From a virus, in IMG/VR virus record IMGVR_UViG_3300032223_000817, positions 1 through 24,692 of that record: 24,692 nucleotides of DNA; one strand, given 5' to 3'. The notes under the pieces were generated by a model. That model was not told the origin of the DNA, did no database searches, and was given only the letters and a program-made list of their open reading frames with translations. Below, piece by piece: positions 7,037 through 16,200 of this stretch. The position numbers and the translations under genes are program-made. The number at the start of each line of letters is the position of its first letter. Within the stretch, counting starts at the first letter, position 1.

Positions 7037-8724
7037 TGGCTAATTATTTTGCAAATGTTCAACTTTATTTAGGGGATACTAATAGCGGAGAGCTATTTGA
7101 TACTGCTACCGCAATTAAAAAAAACCCCGTAACTGCATATAATGGTATCTATATCTGGTATGTAGTAGACGTTTATAAGACTAATAGATCTTTTAGTGAT
7201 TTTAACACAACAGGTCCAAACAGTAGTGATACACAACTGCCTGGTAGCAAAATAGAAGCGGATAGCTTTACTACTAATAGTACTAATAGTAATATAAAGC
7301 AAGGTAAAATTATTGAGCGTGATAGCCATATAGAATTTACTGTTGTACACTCTACAGGTAAAGAATCTGGAACAGTTTCTTGTAAACCTACCTTTAAAGT
7401 TTATCAAACAGATGCAGGTGTAAATCGTACACAAGTTACTAACCTTAGATGGCCTACTGCTGCAGGGCCAGCTACTCTTAATTTTACTACAAGAGCAACT
7501 CAACCTACCTATCCTGTAGACAATATCTATAAGCTTATTTCTTTTGTAGCAGGTACTATGTACATAGTTGATTATTATTATGATAAGTGTTCATCTGCAT
7601 GGCTTGTTTTAGTTAAGTACGGTTCTTATGGGTCATCGGCAGTTACAGTTATGTGGCAATTTGATGAAAATGCTACCAAGGTATTGTTTTCAGGATATAC
7701 CCCTTCTTTAGCAAACCAAACTAATAAACAAAAATTAGCTACAACTGCCTCAAATACTAAACAATATACGGCATTAAAAAATGGTCTTAAGTGCGGAGAT
7801 AGCGTAGACCAGTTATCTGATAAAGCTGTACCTGACCCTAAAAATGCAAACCTTCATTGGAATCCCCCAACTCATTGGGATGCTCGTCGTCAGTCGCATG
7901 CTAAAAGATTAAACTATGAACCTATGCTTGACGCAGAAGGAAATGTTTTTGGGCAAATTGATGATTTAAATACTACTAAAGCTTTTGACGTGAGAGACGC
8001 AAACTTAGGTAAGATTTATCAAGACATAAATGGTGCAAAATCTTTAAACTTTAATCCTAGTAAACTATCAGATTCTGTTGGAACATACGCTGCAGGTCAT
8101 AGGTGGGGTTTTAGATTTATGTACAACCCTACTACTATTACTTACAGTACAGCTTCTAATAATTCAGTTGATTGGACATTAGGACAATCTGATCCTGCTA
8201 CATTACTTGCCGGTAATCAAAACGTTACTATTGAGTTATATTTAAATAGAATTCCTGACATGAGTTATTTACGTATGTCTAAGCCTAGAGTATCTGAAAA
8301 AATGGTTTATGGAAGAACTCTAGATCCTATAGAACGAGAAGGAATTTTAAACCGTGGAACCGAATACGATATTGAGTTTCTTTATAGAGTTTTAAATGGT
8401 GACCCGTTAAACAGCTCATTACTGTTAAGCCCTAGCTATAAAGGTGCTACGGCTGATTTTGGCTATACTACTGGCGTACCTTGCTGGCTACAGTTAAACG
8501 AAAATTTAGTTTACTTTGGTTCAGTTGCAAGTTTTAACGTAAACCATGCAATGTTCAACGAATATATGGTGCCTATGTTAAGTACCATAAGTATTACATT
8601 CTCTCGTTACCCAGCTCTTTGGAATGCCGAAGCACAGAAAGCATTTGGAACCGGATTGAATGCAACAAATCTTCGTGGATACCTTAAGAGTACTACCCAA
8701 ACGCAAGGACAACCACCAGCATGA
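7036..8724 (+). CDS. Tube-baseplate adaptor-like tail protein
   Basis: The start is ATG 7036, overlapping the tape measure stop by one base (TGATG), with AGGAAAGG upstream; a TTG three bases earlier is less likely. The product is 562 aa. The first ~250 residues are beta-rich, Asn/Thr/Ser-rich and unrecognised. The C-terminal part (about 350-545) contains WGFRFMYNPTTITYS, a 'F-x-F/Y-N-P-x-x-I' motif seen near the N-terminus of baseplate adaptor proteins that carry LysM domains (the Afp7/XkdP/gp53 type). VTIELYLNR and a 'GSVASFNV' strand follow. The next gene is a stand-alone LysM protein, so the pair may be a split version of that adaptor, which joins the last tube ring to the hub. The N-terminal half might be a peripheral domain. 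The exact family is uncertain. Confidence 0.55.
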   Translation: MANYFANVQLYLGDTNSGELFDTATAIKKNPVTAYNGIYIWYVVDVYKTNRSFSDFNTTGPNSSDTQLPGSKIEADSFTTNSTNSNIKQGKIIERDSHIEFTVVHSTGKESGTVSCKPTFKVYQTDAGVNRTQVTNLRWPTAAGPATLNFTTRATQPTYPVDNIYKLISFVAGTMYIVDYYYDKCSSAWLVLVKYGSYGSSAVTVMWQFDENATKVLFSGYTPSLANQTNKQKLATTASNTKQYTALKNGLKCGDSVDQLSDKAVPDPKNANLHWNPPTHWDARRQSHAKRLNYEPMLDAEGNVFGQIDDLNTTKAFDVRDANLGKIYQDINGAKSLNFNPSKLSDSVGTYAAGHRWGFRFMYNPTTITYSTASNNSVDWTLGQSDPATLLAGNQNVTIELYLNRIPDMSYLRMSKPRVSEKMVYGRTLDPIEREGILNRGTEYDIEFLYRVLNGDPLNSSLLLSPSYKGATADFGYTTGVPCWLQLNENLVYFGSVASFNVNHAMFNEYMVPMLSTISITFSRYPALWNAEAQKAFGTGLNATNLRGYLKSTTQTQGQPPA

Positions 8725-9002
8725 TAGAGCGAGTATCTAGATATTACGATGGGCCATTAGCTCAGACACAGCACAAGTACACAGGAGACTATATTATTTC
8801 AGTGTTTAGACGTTTTCCTACTTCTAATACTTTAAATTATATTTCTTATACTTGGAAAGAAGGGGACTCTCTTTCTAGTCTTTCTGAAGTTTTTGGTATA
8901 GGTTCTAAGTATTGGTGGGAAATTATGGAGATTAATCCAGAAATTACTGACCCCTTTGATATTGCTCCTGGAACAATTTTAAGGGTGCCTTATGGCAACT
9001 AG
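8721..9002 (+). CDS. LysM-domain baseplate protein
   Basis: The 93-residue protein overlaps the upstream gene in an ATGA junction (8721-8724). Residues about 44-91 form a LysM-like domain: YTWKEGDSLSSLSEVFGIG, then KYWWEIMEINPEI and a final PGTILRVPYG. This is the usual order 'Y-x-V-x-x-G-D-S-L-x-x-[IL]-A ... W-x-x-I-x-x-x-N ... P-G-x-x-[IL]-x-[IV]-P'. In contractile systems such proteins (gp53 or Afp7-type) hold the baseplate together around the hub, and the LysM fold need not bind peptidoglycan there. The first 40 residues (DGPLAQTQHKY, FRRFPTSNTLNY) resemble gp53-like N-termini that pack on the wedges. The next gene starts 11 bases before this one ends. Confidence 0.8.
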   Translation: MIERVSRYYDGPLAQTQHKYTGDYIISVFRRFPTSNTLNYISYTWKEGDSLSSLSEVFGIGSKYWWEIMEINPEITDPFDIAPGTILRVPYGN

Positions 9003-9855
9003 TAGTCCAGCACATCAAAATTTTGTTTGGGGTTCAAATGCAAAAGATAGTAATTTTGCTGCCGGTTTTCCAAAATCTCCAGATATGGATCTTCATTTAA
9101 TTGGGGCCGAGTTGTATCAAAATCCTGAAGAACATGATCGTCTTGTTTTACACTACAAAGGTAAGCCTGCAACTAAGAGAGAATCTATAGCTTCTGGAAA
9201 TCCAGTAGTGTTTAACTACCGTTCAGGTAAACTTAAAAAAACTTGGAAAGGATATGTTGTTCATATTCAACAGGACAATTCCTACCAAGGTGGAAATACA
9301 GACATAGTATGTGTTGGCGCTTCTTGGGTATTAAAGAATACAGATCAAAAAATTTACGTTAAATCTACAGCTGATCAAGTAGTTACAAAAATTGCAAAAA
9401 AACATGGCATGCAAGCGGTTACCCAAAGAGACCCCAGAGTTAGAGATCAAATTGTTCAGGCTGGTCAAAGTGACTGGCAGCTTTGCCGTCGTTTAGCGCA
9501 ACAAACTGGTTTTGCATTATTGACTGAAAACACTACTATTACTTTTGTGTCTAAAGATAAAATTTATCAAAGTAAGAAAAAATCAGCCCCATATTTTAAT
9601 TATGTAGATGATGAAATTGGTGGGGTAGTTCCAAGAGAACTTCGTATGACAGGAACTGTTCTTTCTTTTGAACCCATTATTTCAGATCAATCTCCAGAAA
9701 TGGGAGTCCGTGTAGACAGAGTTATGACTGGTACAAACTCTAAAACTGGTGCGGTAGTAAAAGCCACACATGCCCACACTGCACCTAAAAAGGGAACACC
9801 TGGAGTTGTTATACCAAATGCGGCATACTTCTTAAAAAAGAAAGGTACTAAATGA
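8992..9855 (+). CDS. Baseplate hub protein, N-terminal part (gp27 / gpD / VgrG-like)
   Basis: The 287-residue protein starts at ATG 8992. From about residue 40 it follows the phage late-control D/VgrG hub plan. There is a beta-barrel strand DRLVLHYKGKP, then GNPVVFNYRSGKLKKTWKGYVVHIQ, the 'G ... f-x-G-x-V' barrel pattern. A helical part ADQVVTKIAKKHGMQAV is followed by QAGQSDWQLCRRLAQQTGFALL (about 157-178), matching the well-conserved hub motif 'Q-x-x-x-S-D-[WY]-x-[FL]-[IL]-x-x-L-A-x-x-x-G'. Hubs trimerise below the tube and convert sixfold to threefold symmetry. The protein stops after a HAH motif (H260, H262), before the second hub barrel, which is encoded by the next gene. The hub thus appears split in two. 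Confidence 0.82.
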   Translation: MATSSPAHQNFVWGSNAKDSNFAAGFPKSPDMDLHLIGAELYQNPEEHDRLVLHYKGKPATKRESIASGNPVVFNYRSGKLKKTWKGYVVHIQQDNSYQGGNTDIVCVGASWVLKNTDQKIYVKSTADQVVTKIAKKHGMQAVTQRDPRVRDQIVQAGQSDWQLCRRLAQQTGFALLTENTTITFVSKDKIYQSKKKSAPYFNYVDDEIGGVVPRELRMTGTVLSFEPIISDQSPEMGVRVDRVMTGTNSKTGAVVKATHAHTAPKKGTPGVVIPNAAYFLKKKGTK

Positions 9856-10466
9856 GTAACTTTTCTAATAACAAATCTGATGCTAGTCAAAAAGCAATCT
9901 TTAAAAAACACCATACACATGAGGTTGTTAAAGACTTAACTGAATCTAAATTAGTAGCTCAAGCGTATAGTAATGCTCACAAGTATCAACACAGGGCAGT
10001 AGTTAGCGTTGTAGGGCACGCTACTTTGCGACCTTATGACCCTATTTATCTTGATGGGTTGCCTAATGGTATGTCTGGATACTGGACTGTTATATCTATT
10101 AAACATGTTTTTGGCGGTAGCTTAGCTAACTATATGATGTTATTAGAAGTAGGTACAGATGTCATAGGTGATATAGACAAAGATGCTAGGAATAGATCTG
10201 ACACTAGAGATATTCAAAATGACTTTGCAGGACAATCGTTAGAGGCATCTGATTCCGGTCTTACTGAGTATGCGTTATCCCCTAACTCATCAACATTAGA
10301 ATCTACGTATGGAATCACCTCATCAACAGCTGTAAAGAAAACTTCAGCGGTTGCTGTGCCCGTAGTAGCAGGAAGTACTCCTTTTAAAAAAACACCTCCA
10401 AATACGGCAAATCTAAAACAGACTGTACAATGGTCTGCTAAGTCTAGCGGGAAGGTATTAAGATAA
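9852..10466 (+). CDS. Baseplate hub protein, C-terminal part
   Basis: The 204-residue protein starts at ATG 9852, overlapping the first hub gene by ATGA. Residues about 40-105 carry NAHKYQHRAVVSVVGHATLRPYDPIYLDGL and GYWTVISIKHVFGG, matching the second barrel of gpD/VgrG hubs ('G-x-P-x-[IL]-x-P-x-D-x-[IV]-x-[IL] ... G-x-[WY]-x-V-x-x-[IV]-x-H'). It ends that domain with MMLLEVGTD. Residues 105-204 are Ser/Thr-rich and probably flexible. The N-terminus has HHTH (20-23), mirroring the HAH motif at the end of the first part, so the break falls in a His-bearing loop. No lost start or frameshift signal was seen, so this reads as two genes rather than a sequencing error. A genuine recent fission is possible. 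Confidence 0.72.
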   Translation: MSNFSNNKSDASQKAIFKKHHTHEVVKDLTESKLVAQAYSNAHKYQHRAVVSVVGHATLRPYDPIYLDGLPNGMSGYWTVISIKHVFGGSLANYMMLLEVGTDVIGDIDKDARNRSDTRDIQNDFAGQSLEASDSGLTEYALSPNSSTLESTYGITSSTAVKKTSAVAVPVVAGSTPFKKTPPNTANLKQTVQWSAKSSGKVLR

Positions 10467-11071
10467 TGTCTTACAAACAATTAGATTCAGAATATGGTTT
10501 AGACCCTATTGGACGTCCAGTATATCCAGGTATATACTCTGCAAAAGTTATTGATGTTACTGACCCTTTAAAAAGAAATAGAATTAAAGTGCAGGTTCAG
10601 CAAATTACTGGGGAAGCAGCGCATAACTGGGCAGAAGCTTGCCTACCTGTTTCTGCTAACTCTTATCATCCAGATCACCAACCGCATACTGCAGCACAAA
10701 TTGCGGCACTATTAACAACTACTTCCACCACTGCAAGTGATCCTCAAGGAGGATCTGTTACAATTCCAGCGTTAACTGTAGTTGCTAAAAGTGGTGGGGG
10801 GCAATTAAACCATGCACATACTGCAACTAAAACTATGGTCAATAAAGGCTTGGTAGTAAACGCCCCTACTTCTACAACCGATACAAAAGAAACCAGCTTA
10901 TATACCACAGCTAGTGGTTTATCGGCACCTGGAACAACATCTTCTAATACATCCGTAAAAATTCCAGAGCATACTTTTCATAGAAACGTACCTGTAGTAG
11001 GTCAATTAGTTTGGGTTATGTTTATAGCCGGAAATCCTGAACACCCTGTATGGATGGGAGTCCAATCATGA
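10466..11071 (+). CDS. Baseplate spike OB-fold protein (gp5 N-terminal / VgrG-OB-like)
   Basis: The 201-residue protein shares one base with the previous stop. Residues about 12-60 begin an OB fold: YPGIYSAKVIDVTDPLKRNRIKVQV, with the 'Y-x-G-x-V-x-x-[IV]-x-D-P-x-x-x-x-R-[IV]-x-V' pattern of gp5, gpV and VgrG spikes, then NWAEACLP. The end, PVVGQLVWVMFIAGNPEHPVWMG, is the standard 'P-x-x-G-x-x-V-[WL]-V-x-F-x-x-G-x-x-x-x-P-V-W-x-G' closing strand. Between them lie about 100 residues of Thr/Ser/Ala-rich insertion containing an HAH (116-118). No lysozyme domain and no C-terminal beta-helix needle are present, so this gene gives the OB collar and the membrane-piercing tip must be short or encoded elsewhere. 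Confidence 0.8.
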   Translation: MSYKQLDSEYGLDPIGRPVYPGIYSAKVIDVTDPLKRNRIKVQVQQITGEAAHNWAEACLPVSANSYHPDHQPHTAAQIAALLTTTSTTASDPQGGSVTIPALTVVAKSGGGQLNHAHTATKTMVNKGLVVNAPTSTTDTKETSLYTTASGLSAPGTTSSNTSVKIPEHTFHRNVPVVGQLVWVMFIAGNPEHPVWMGVQS

Positions 11072-11460
11072 CGCAACAAGCTGTTAGTTTTCCCTATACT
11101 ATTGGGACTCAAGGTATAGTACAAAAAACAAACTCTCCTGCAAAAATATATGTTGATAGAGTTTTAACTCTTCTTTCAACTTATGTAGGTCAACGCCCTA
11201 TGCTACCTACCTATGGGGTTGATTGGAGCGGCTCACTTTTTGAAAACGATGGTGATGCTCAAAAAGCTATACCAGTGGCTATTACGCTGGCAATAGGAAA
11301 ATGGCTTCCAGAAGTAAAAGTTACCTCCGTAGAGTTTGCTGGAGAAAATACTGACGGTACTGAAAACGTAATACTGTCTTTACATCTTCCAGATGATACA
11401 CTTACATCCTTAACCATCAATACTGGCACCATCACATACAACGGAATTATTGCGGGGTAA
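11068..11460 (+). CDS. gp25-like baseplate wedge protein
   Basis: The chosen start is ATG 11068, in an ATGA overlap with the spike gene and with GGGAG 7 bases upstream. An in-frame ATG at 11050 has a poorer context. The product is 130 aa. It matches the gp25/GpW-lysozyme-like fold of contractile baseplates: NSPAKIYVDRVLTLLSTYVGQRPMLPTYGVDW (the 'I-x-x-[IL]-L-x-T-x-x-G-x-R-x-x-x-P-x-Y-G' motif), a helix DAQKAIPVAITLAIGKWLP, and a strand pair ending in TLTINTG-like sequence. gp25 links each wedge to the first sheath ring and is one of the most conserved baseplate parts. It is followed by gp6/gpJ, the universal order in this type of tail. Confidence 0.92.
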   Translation: MTQQAVSFPYTIGTQGIVQKTNSPAKIYVDRVLTLLSTYVGQRPMLPTYGVDWSGSLFENDGDAQKAIPVAITLAIGKWLPEVKVTSVEFAGENTDGTENVILSLHLPDDTLTSLTINTGTITYNGIIAG

Positions 11461-11462
11461 TC

Positions 11463-13211
11463 ATGCAAATTGACTATACATCTAGAGATTTTGCTGCATT
11501 AAAAGCAGACTTAATTTCTCTCATTAAAGAACGTACTGGAACTACTTGGGACCCTACAGATTACTCAGATTTGGGTCACGTACTAGTAGAGTCTTTTGCA
11601 TATATGGGAGATATTATGTCTCATTACCTAGACCGTATTGCAAATGAAACTACTTTAGATACTGCAATTCAACGTAGTACTTTGCTTTCCTTAGCCGCTA
11701 TATATGACTATATTCCTTCTGGTCCAACTCCTGCAACGGTAGCGGTAACGTTTACTAATATTAGTGATTACACACTTGATATTCCTGTAGGTACGCAAGT
11801 TATGGCGCCACTTTCATTTGGTATTTATTCTGAAGTTTATTTTGAAACTCTTGTGGCAGCTACAGCAGTGGCTCCTGGTGCAACAATTTCTCTTCTTTGT
11901 CAAGAAGGAAAAACAGTAAATACAGATCGTCCAGATTTAATTGACAGTACGTATAATATTGCTCTTCCAGCAAACCTTGGAACCTCTGATGGTTCATCTA
12001 ATCAGTATTTTATTATTCCAGATACCGGTATAATTAATAGTTCAGTAACAACATATATTGGTCAAGGAATTGCTTTTGGTAGCTGGTCTTATAAAGACAA
12101 CCTTATTGAGGCTGGACCTCAGGATAAAGTTTTTGGAATTTCTCCTAATGAAGATGGCACTATAAATATTGTTTTTGGTGACGGTGTAAACGGAGCAATC
12201 CCACCAAGTGGACAGTTAATAAGTGCAACCTATAAAACTAGTGTTGGGTCTGCAGGAAATATCAAGTCTTTGGCTATTACTGAAGTAACCTTTTTTCCAG
12301 GAAATGTTGATCCAGCAGTAACTTCTTATTTTACTGCGGTTAATAATGCACCTGCTACCGGCGGTGCAGATCCTGATGGACTTACTAATATTAAGAAAAA
12401 AATTAAAGCTGCTGCTACTACAAGACGTAGAGCAGTAACTCTAGATGACTATTCATATTTATCTTTACTTTCTGAAGGTGTTGGAAAAGCTAATGCATCT
12501 TCTACAACATATACAAATGTAAATTTATATGTTCAACCAATGGATGATGGGCAAGCAGCTACGGGATATCCTCAAGCTAACATTATTGGTATTGCTACAA
12601 CCGGTACGGCTGTTACTTTTGGAACAGATGCTGATCATGGATTTGCTGTTGGAAACACTATTAATATTTCCGGTGTAAACCCAACTGTATACAATCTTCA
12701 AGGTGTAACTATTACAGCAGTTCCTACAACATCTAGTTTTACTGTAGCAAGCACGCTTACAAATGCTTATGTTGGAAACGGATTAGCTATTTCTTTAACT
12801 CCTACATCAGCTTGGTATAATCTGTCTTATAGTGTAGATGCCTATTTAGCAGATAAAATTTTAGTAGGTACTGACGTAACTGTTTTACCGCCAACTTACG
12901 TACCTATCTATCTATCAGCAACTATTACCGCTGATTCAGCTTATAGAAATGCGGATATAAAACTAGCTGTTTATCAAGCTATGCTTGGTTCTGGCGGTAT
13001 TTTTCAATATGAAAACAATACTTTTGGAAGAGTTATTAACATATCAGAAGTTACTTCAGCTATTCAAAATGTTGAAGGAGTAATTTCAGTAGCATTAACT
13101 CAACTTTCAAAAGATGGGGCTACATCTGTGAACACTATTACTTTAGCAGCTAATGAAATACCATACCTACTTGCTTCTAACTTGATTAGTACAGTCACTG
13201 GCGGTGTGTAA
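11463..13211 (+). CDS. gp6 / gpJ-like baseplate wedge protein with inserted beta module
   Basis: The 582-residue protein opens with IDYTSRDFAALKADLISLI and DLGHVLVESFAYMGDIMSHYLDRIANE (about 2-62), the N-terminal signature of baseplate J proteins. It continues with a beta part (IPVGTQVMA) and the GDGVNGAIPPSGQLISATYKTSVGSAGN motif ('f-G-d-G-x-x-G-x-x-P ... Y-x-x-G-x-x-G-N', about 238-265). Then comes TTRRRAVTLDDYSYLSL, the usual 'A-V-T-x-x-D-Y' segment near 320. Residues about 376-440 are an insertion of the same kind as in the sheath. The C-terminus (NISEVTSAIQNVEGV) completes the wedge fold. Two copies dimerise in each wedge and form the ring whose rearrangement triggers contraction. The gene is followed within 3 bases by the wedge/fibre gene. 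Confidence 0.94.
   Translation: MQIDYTSRDFAALKADLISLIKERTGTTWDPTDYSDLGHVLVESFAYMGDIMSHYLDRIANETTLDTAIQRSTLLSLAAIYDYIPSGPTPATVAVTFTNISDYTLDIPVGTQVMAPLSFGIYSEVYFETLVAATAVAPGATISLLCQEGKTVNTDRPDLIDSTYNIALPANLGTSDGSSNQYFIIPDTGIINSSVTTYIGQGIAFGSWSYKDNLIEAGPQDKVFGISPNEDGTINIVFGDGVNGAIPPSGQLISATYKTSVGSAGNIKSLAITEVTFFPGNVDPAVTSYFTAVNNAPATGGADPDGLTNIKKKIKAAATTRRRAVTLDDYSYLSLLSEGVGKANASSTTYTNVNLYVQPMDDGQAATGYPQANIIGIATTGTAVTFGTDADHGFAVGNTINISGVNPTVYNLQGVTITAVPTTSSFTVASTLTNAYVGNGLAISLTPTSAWYNLSYSVDAYLADKILVGTDVTVLPPTYVPIYLSATITADSAYRNADIKLAVYQAMLGSGGIFQYENNTFGRVINISEVTSAIQNVEGVISVALTQLSKDGATSVNTITLAANEIPYLLASNLISTVTGGV
12585..12795 (+). repeat. Beta module copy B (inside the gp6-like gene)
   Basis: This encodes wedge-protein residues about 375-444. 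V396-G414 reads VGNTINISGVNPTVYNLQG, followed by a second block SFTVASTLTNAYVGNG. Order and spacing of the blocks match copy A in the sheath gene. Confidence 0.6.
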
Positions 13212-13214
13212 TAA

Positions 13215-16200
13215 ATGGCAAAGTACGGTACTAAACGATATGGTTCTGGTGTACGATACGGAGTTACCTCTGTAATTAGTGTTTACTACCAATCAAACAT
13301 TGTTGCAAGATCTATAGACTATGGAAAAATAAAAGTTGATTGGGAGCCTGTTACTCCAGACCCTACAGATAGAGTTCCAACACATTGGGCCTTAGTAAGA
13401 AGTTACTCAGGTTCTCTAGATAATCCTTATGATGGTACTATTTTAACAGGTGGTGCATATTCAACTATATCTACAACATATACCGATACAATTATTGATA
13501 AAGAAGATATTGAAGTTTGTTATTCTTTATGGTTATTTAACGGTGTTGCTTGGAAATTTTGTGGAAACTCTTATACTATTTTAGTTGGGTCTAAAGATTC
13601 TTTAGTTAAAATTAGTAACTGGTTGCCTAAAGCTTGGCTTAATCCTGTAGATAGAGTTGGTGAAGGGTTATCAACCTATAATGACAATACTTTAACTACT
13701 ATCCTTGGTGTATTTGCTTTTATGTACGACCGCCTTAGAGTAGAAGGTAGTATATTAGCAAATCAATTTAATTCTTTTTACACGCCTAACACACTTTTAG
13801 ACTACAAAGGTACAAGCATAGGTTATCAATATGAAGCTGCTTTAGGAGACACCTATAATAGATCTATATCTGCTGTAGGAAATATTGTTAACTCTTATAA
13901 AGGAACAACTGCTGGTTTAATTACATATACTAATGGACTTGTACACTGGAATTCTACCCCAGTAGTTGGGCACAACCTTTTATTAGATTATAATGACTCT
14001 TCTTTTGAAGAATCATTGGGAAATTGGGGTGTTTCTAGCGGAACGTTTACTGCAACAACTTATGCTCTAGCATCTATTTCAGCACCTGCTCCTTTTGTAG
14101 ATATATCTTATCCTCCAAGAACTATTGGATTAGCTAAACTAGTGACTGCGGCAACAACACCAATAACTATGTCTTTACCTAAATCTGGAAACTCTGTTCT
14201 TTTAACTGGCGTTCCAATTAAACAAAATACCCGTTATGTATTTAGTGGTTGGGCTAGACATGTTACAGCTTCAGCAACTGTTTCAGCTGTCATTACTTGG
14301 TATGATCAATTTGGAACATCGTTGGGGAGTACCCCAGCTGGAACAACTCTTACGACTACAACCTCTTTTGCAGAATTTACTTCCTCTTCAGACTCAGGTA
14401 GAAATGGAAAACTATCCCCTTTAAATGCAAAATTTGCCAAAGTAACTCTTACTGTAACACCATCTTCTAGTGCATCTAACACTTTGTATTTTGATATGTT
14501 TCAATTTGCTGAAGCAGATAAAAGCTTTTTGTTTGAGGATGCTAGAAAAGTATACCTAACCATTAGTGGTCAAAAGGAAAACTATATTTATAATCCTGAA
14601 TTTGAATATGGGTACGGTTCTTGGGCTACAATTAATGGAAAAATTACTCCAGACAGTACTACGGCTGCAGCTATTGTGCATGGAACTAGATCTTTAAAAT
14701 TAACCTCTATTGCTAATGGCACTGTTGCTCTTGTCTCTGATTGGGTTGCTATGGACCCAGGACAATCTATTGTAGTTAGCGCATCTATTCTTGGTTCTGC
14801 AGCAAGAACGGCACGTATTAGAGTAGAGTTTTCAAATCAAGCAACCACTGAACAACAAACTTCTGTATTAACAGATGCAGATGGGCAATACTATCCGCTA
14901 ACAAATTACTATGAAGATAGTGACCCTATTACTTTATCAACAACTACATCAAGTACTGCATACACTTTTGCTGTTACACCTCCATTTACTCAAGATGCAG
15001 GAAACCCTTTAGCAAAAATAACTATTTATATTACAGATAACATTGCTGGAGATTCTTATTGGGTAGACGGAGTTTTACTTGAAGAAGCCAGCACATTGTT
15101 GCCATTTTTTTCAGGGGATGGTGGTGCAGCTATTACTAATCCTTTAACGCAACCTTATCAAGCTGCCGAAGACAGTATGTGGGAAATAAAAGAACTTTAT
15201 AACTATATGTCTAATGGTGGTTTTGATATTAATACTACAGACTGGACAGCAGGTAGTGGGACTCTTACCAGAGTAGCTCTAGATGGTTCAGGTATAGGAC
15301 CTAAATACGGGGCCTATTTTGGAAAGCTAACTTATAGCTCTACAGGTTCTGTTACTGGAACGGCTTACTTACCTTCAGCAGCATTGGGAGGAGAAGATCT
15401 TACTATATCTGCTTGGGTTAGAAAAGCAGTTGCTACTTATACTATTGGTGCAGATAGTTTTACTATTCCTTCTTCCGAAGCTTCCTCTTGGAATAGAATC
15501 CACACAAGTATTCAGTTAACTGCAGGACAGACAACAGTACCCTTTACTATCGCGGTTGCAAACACCGCTGGTTCCACCTCAACCATATGTCATATTGATG
15601 GGGTATCTGTTAATTATGGAAGGGTTGTAGTTCCTTATGTAGACCCTTCTGCTGCTGGTACCTTTGCTTTAGTAAATCCTTTAAACTCTGCTAAAAGTAT
15701 TTGGGCGTCAAAAACTAGTAGTGTTGGTGGGGGAAAAAGCAACTACTTTTATAATTATTCGGCAAAGTTAAAAAGATTAACAAATACTATAAATACATAT
15801 ATGCCTATTGCAAGTACTTGGGCAATTACTCCTGGAACTGACTCAGGTTTATATGAGGATCTTCCTGGGGCTAAGATATCTTCATCTTCTTTTGAAAGAG
15901 ATTTAAATGGGTGGATTTCAGTTAACTCTACTCTTGCAAGAAAAGTTGCTGCTGGTACTTTCTTAAACGACATTACTACTCACGGACAAGGATACTGCAC
16001 AGTTACAACTGCAGGTTCTAGTGGTAATAAACCGTTTGGTATTAAAACTGGAAAAGTCTATATTATTGCCGACGCCGGTTACTACTCTTCTGTTGCTATA
16101 CGCCCTAAGAATTCAAATTCTTTAGGAAACTATAGCCTTAGGGTAGATTACTATGATATTAATGATGCAGCAATTGTTGTATACCTTGACAATTTGACGG

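Noticed and set aside
7093-7503. Long minus-strand open frame (136 codons) opposite the adaptor gene
   Set aside because: It is Cys/Ser/Ile-rich, low-quality sequence without a ribosome binding site, lying opposite a clear plus-strand gene.
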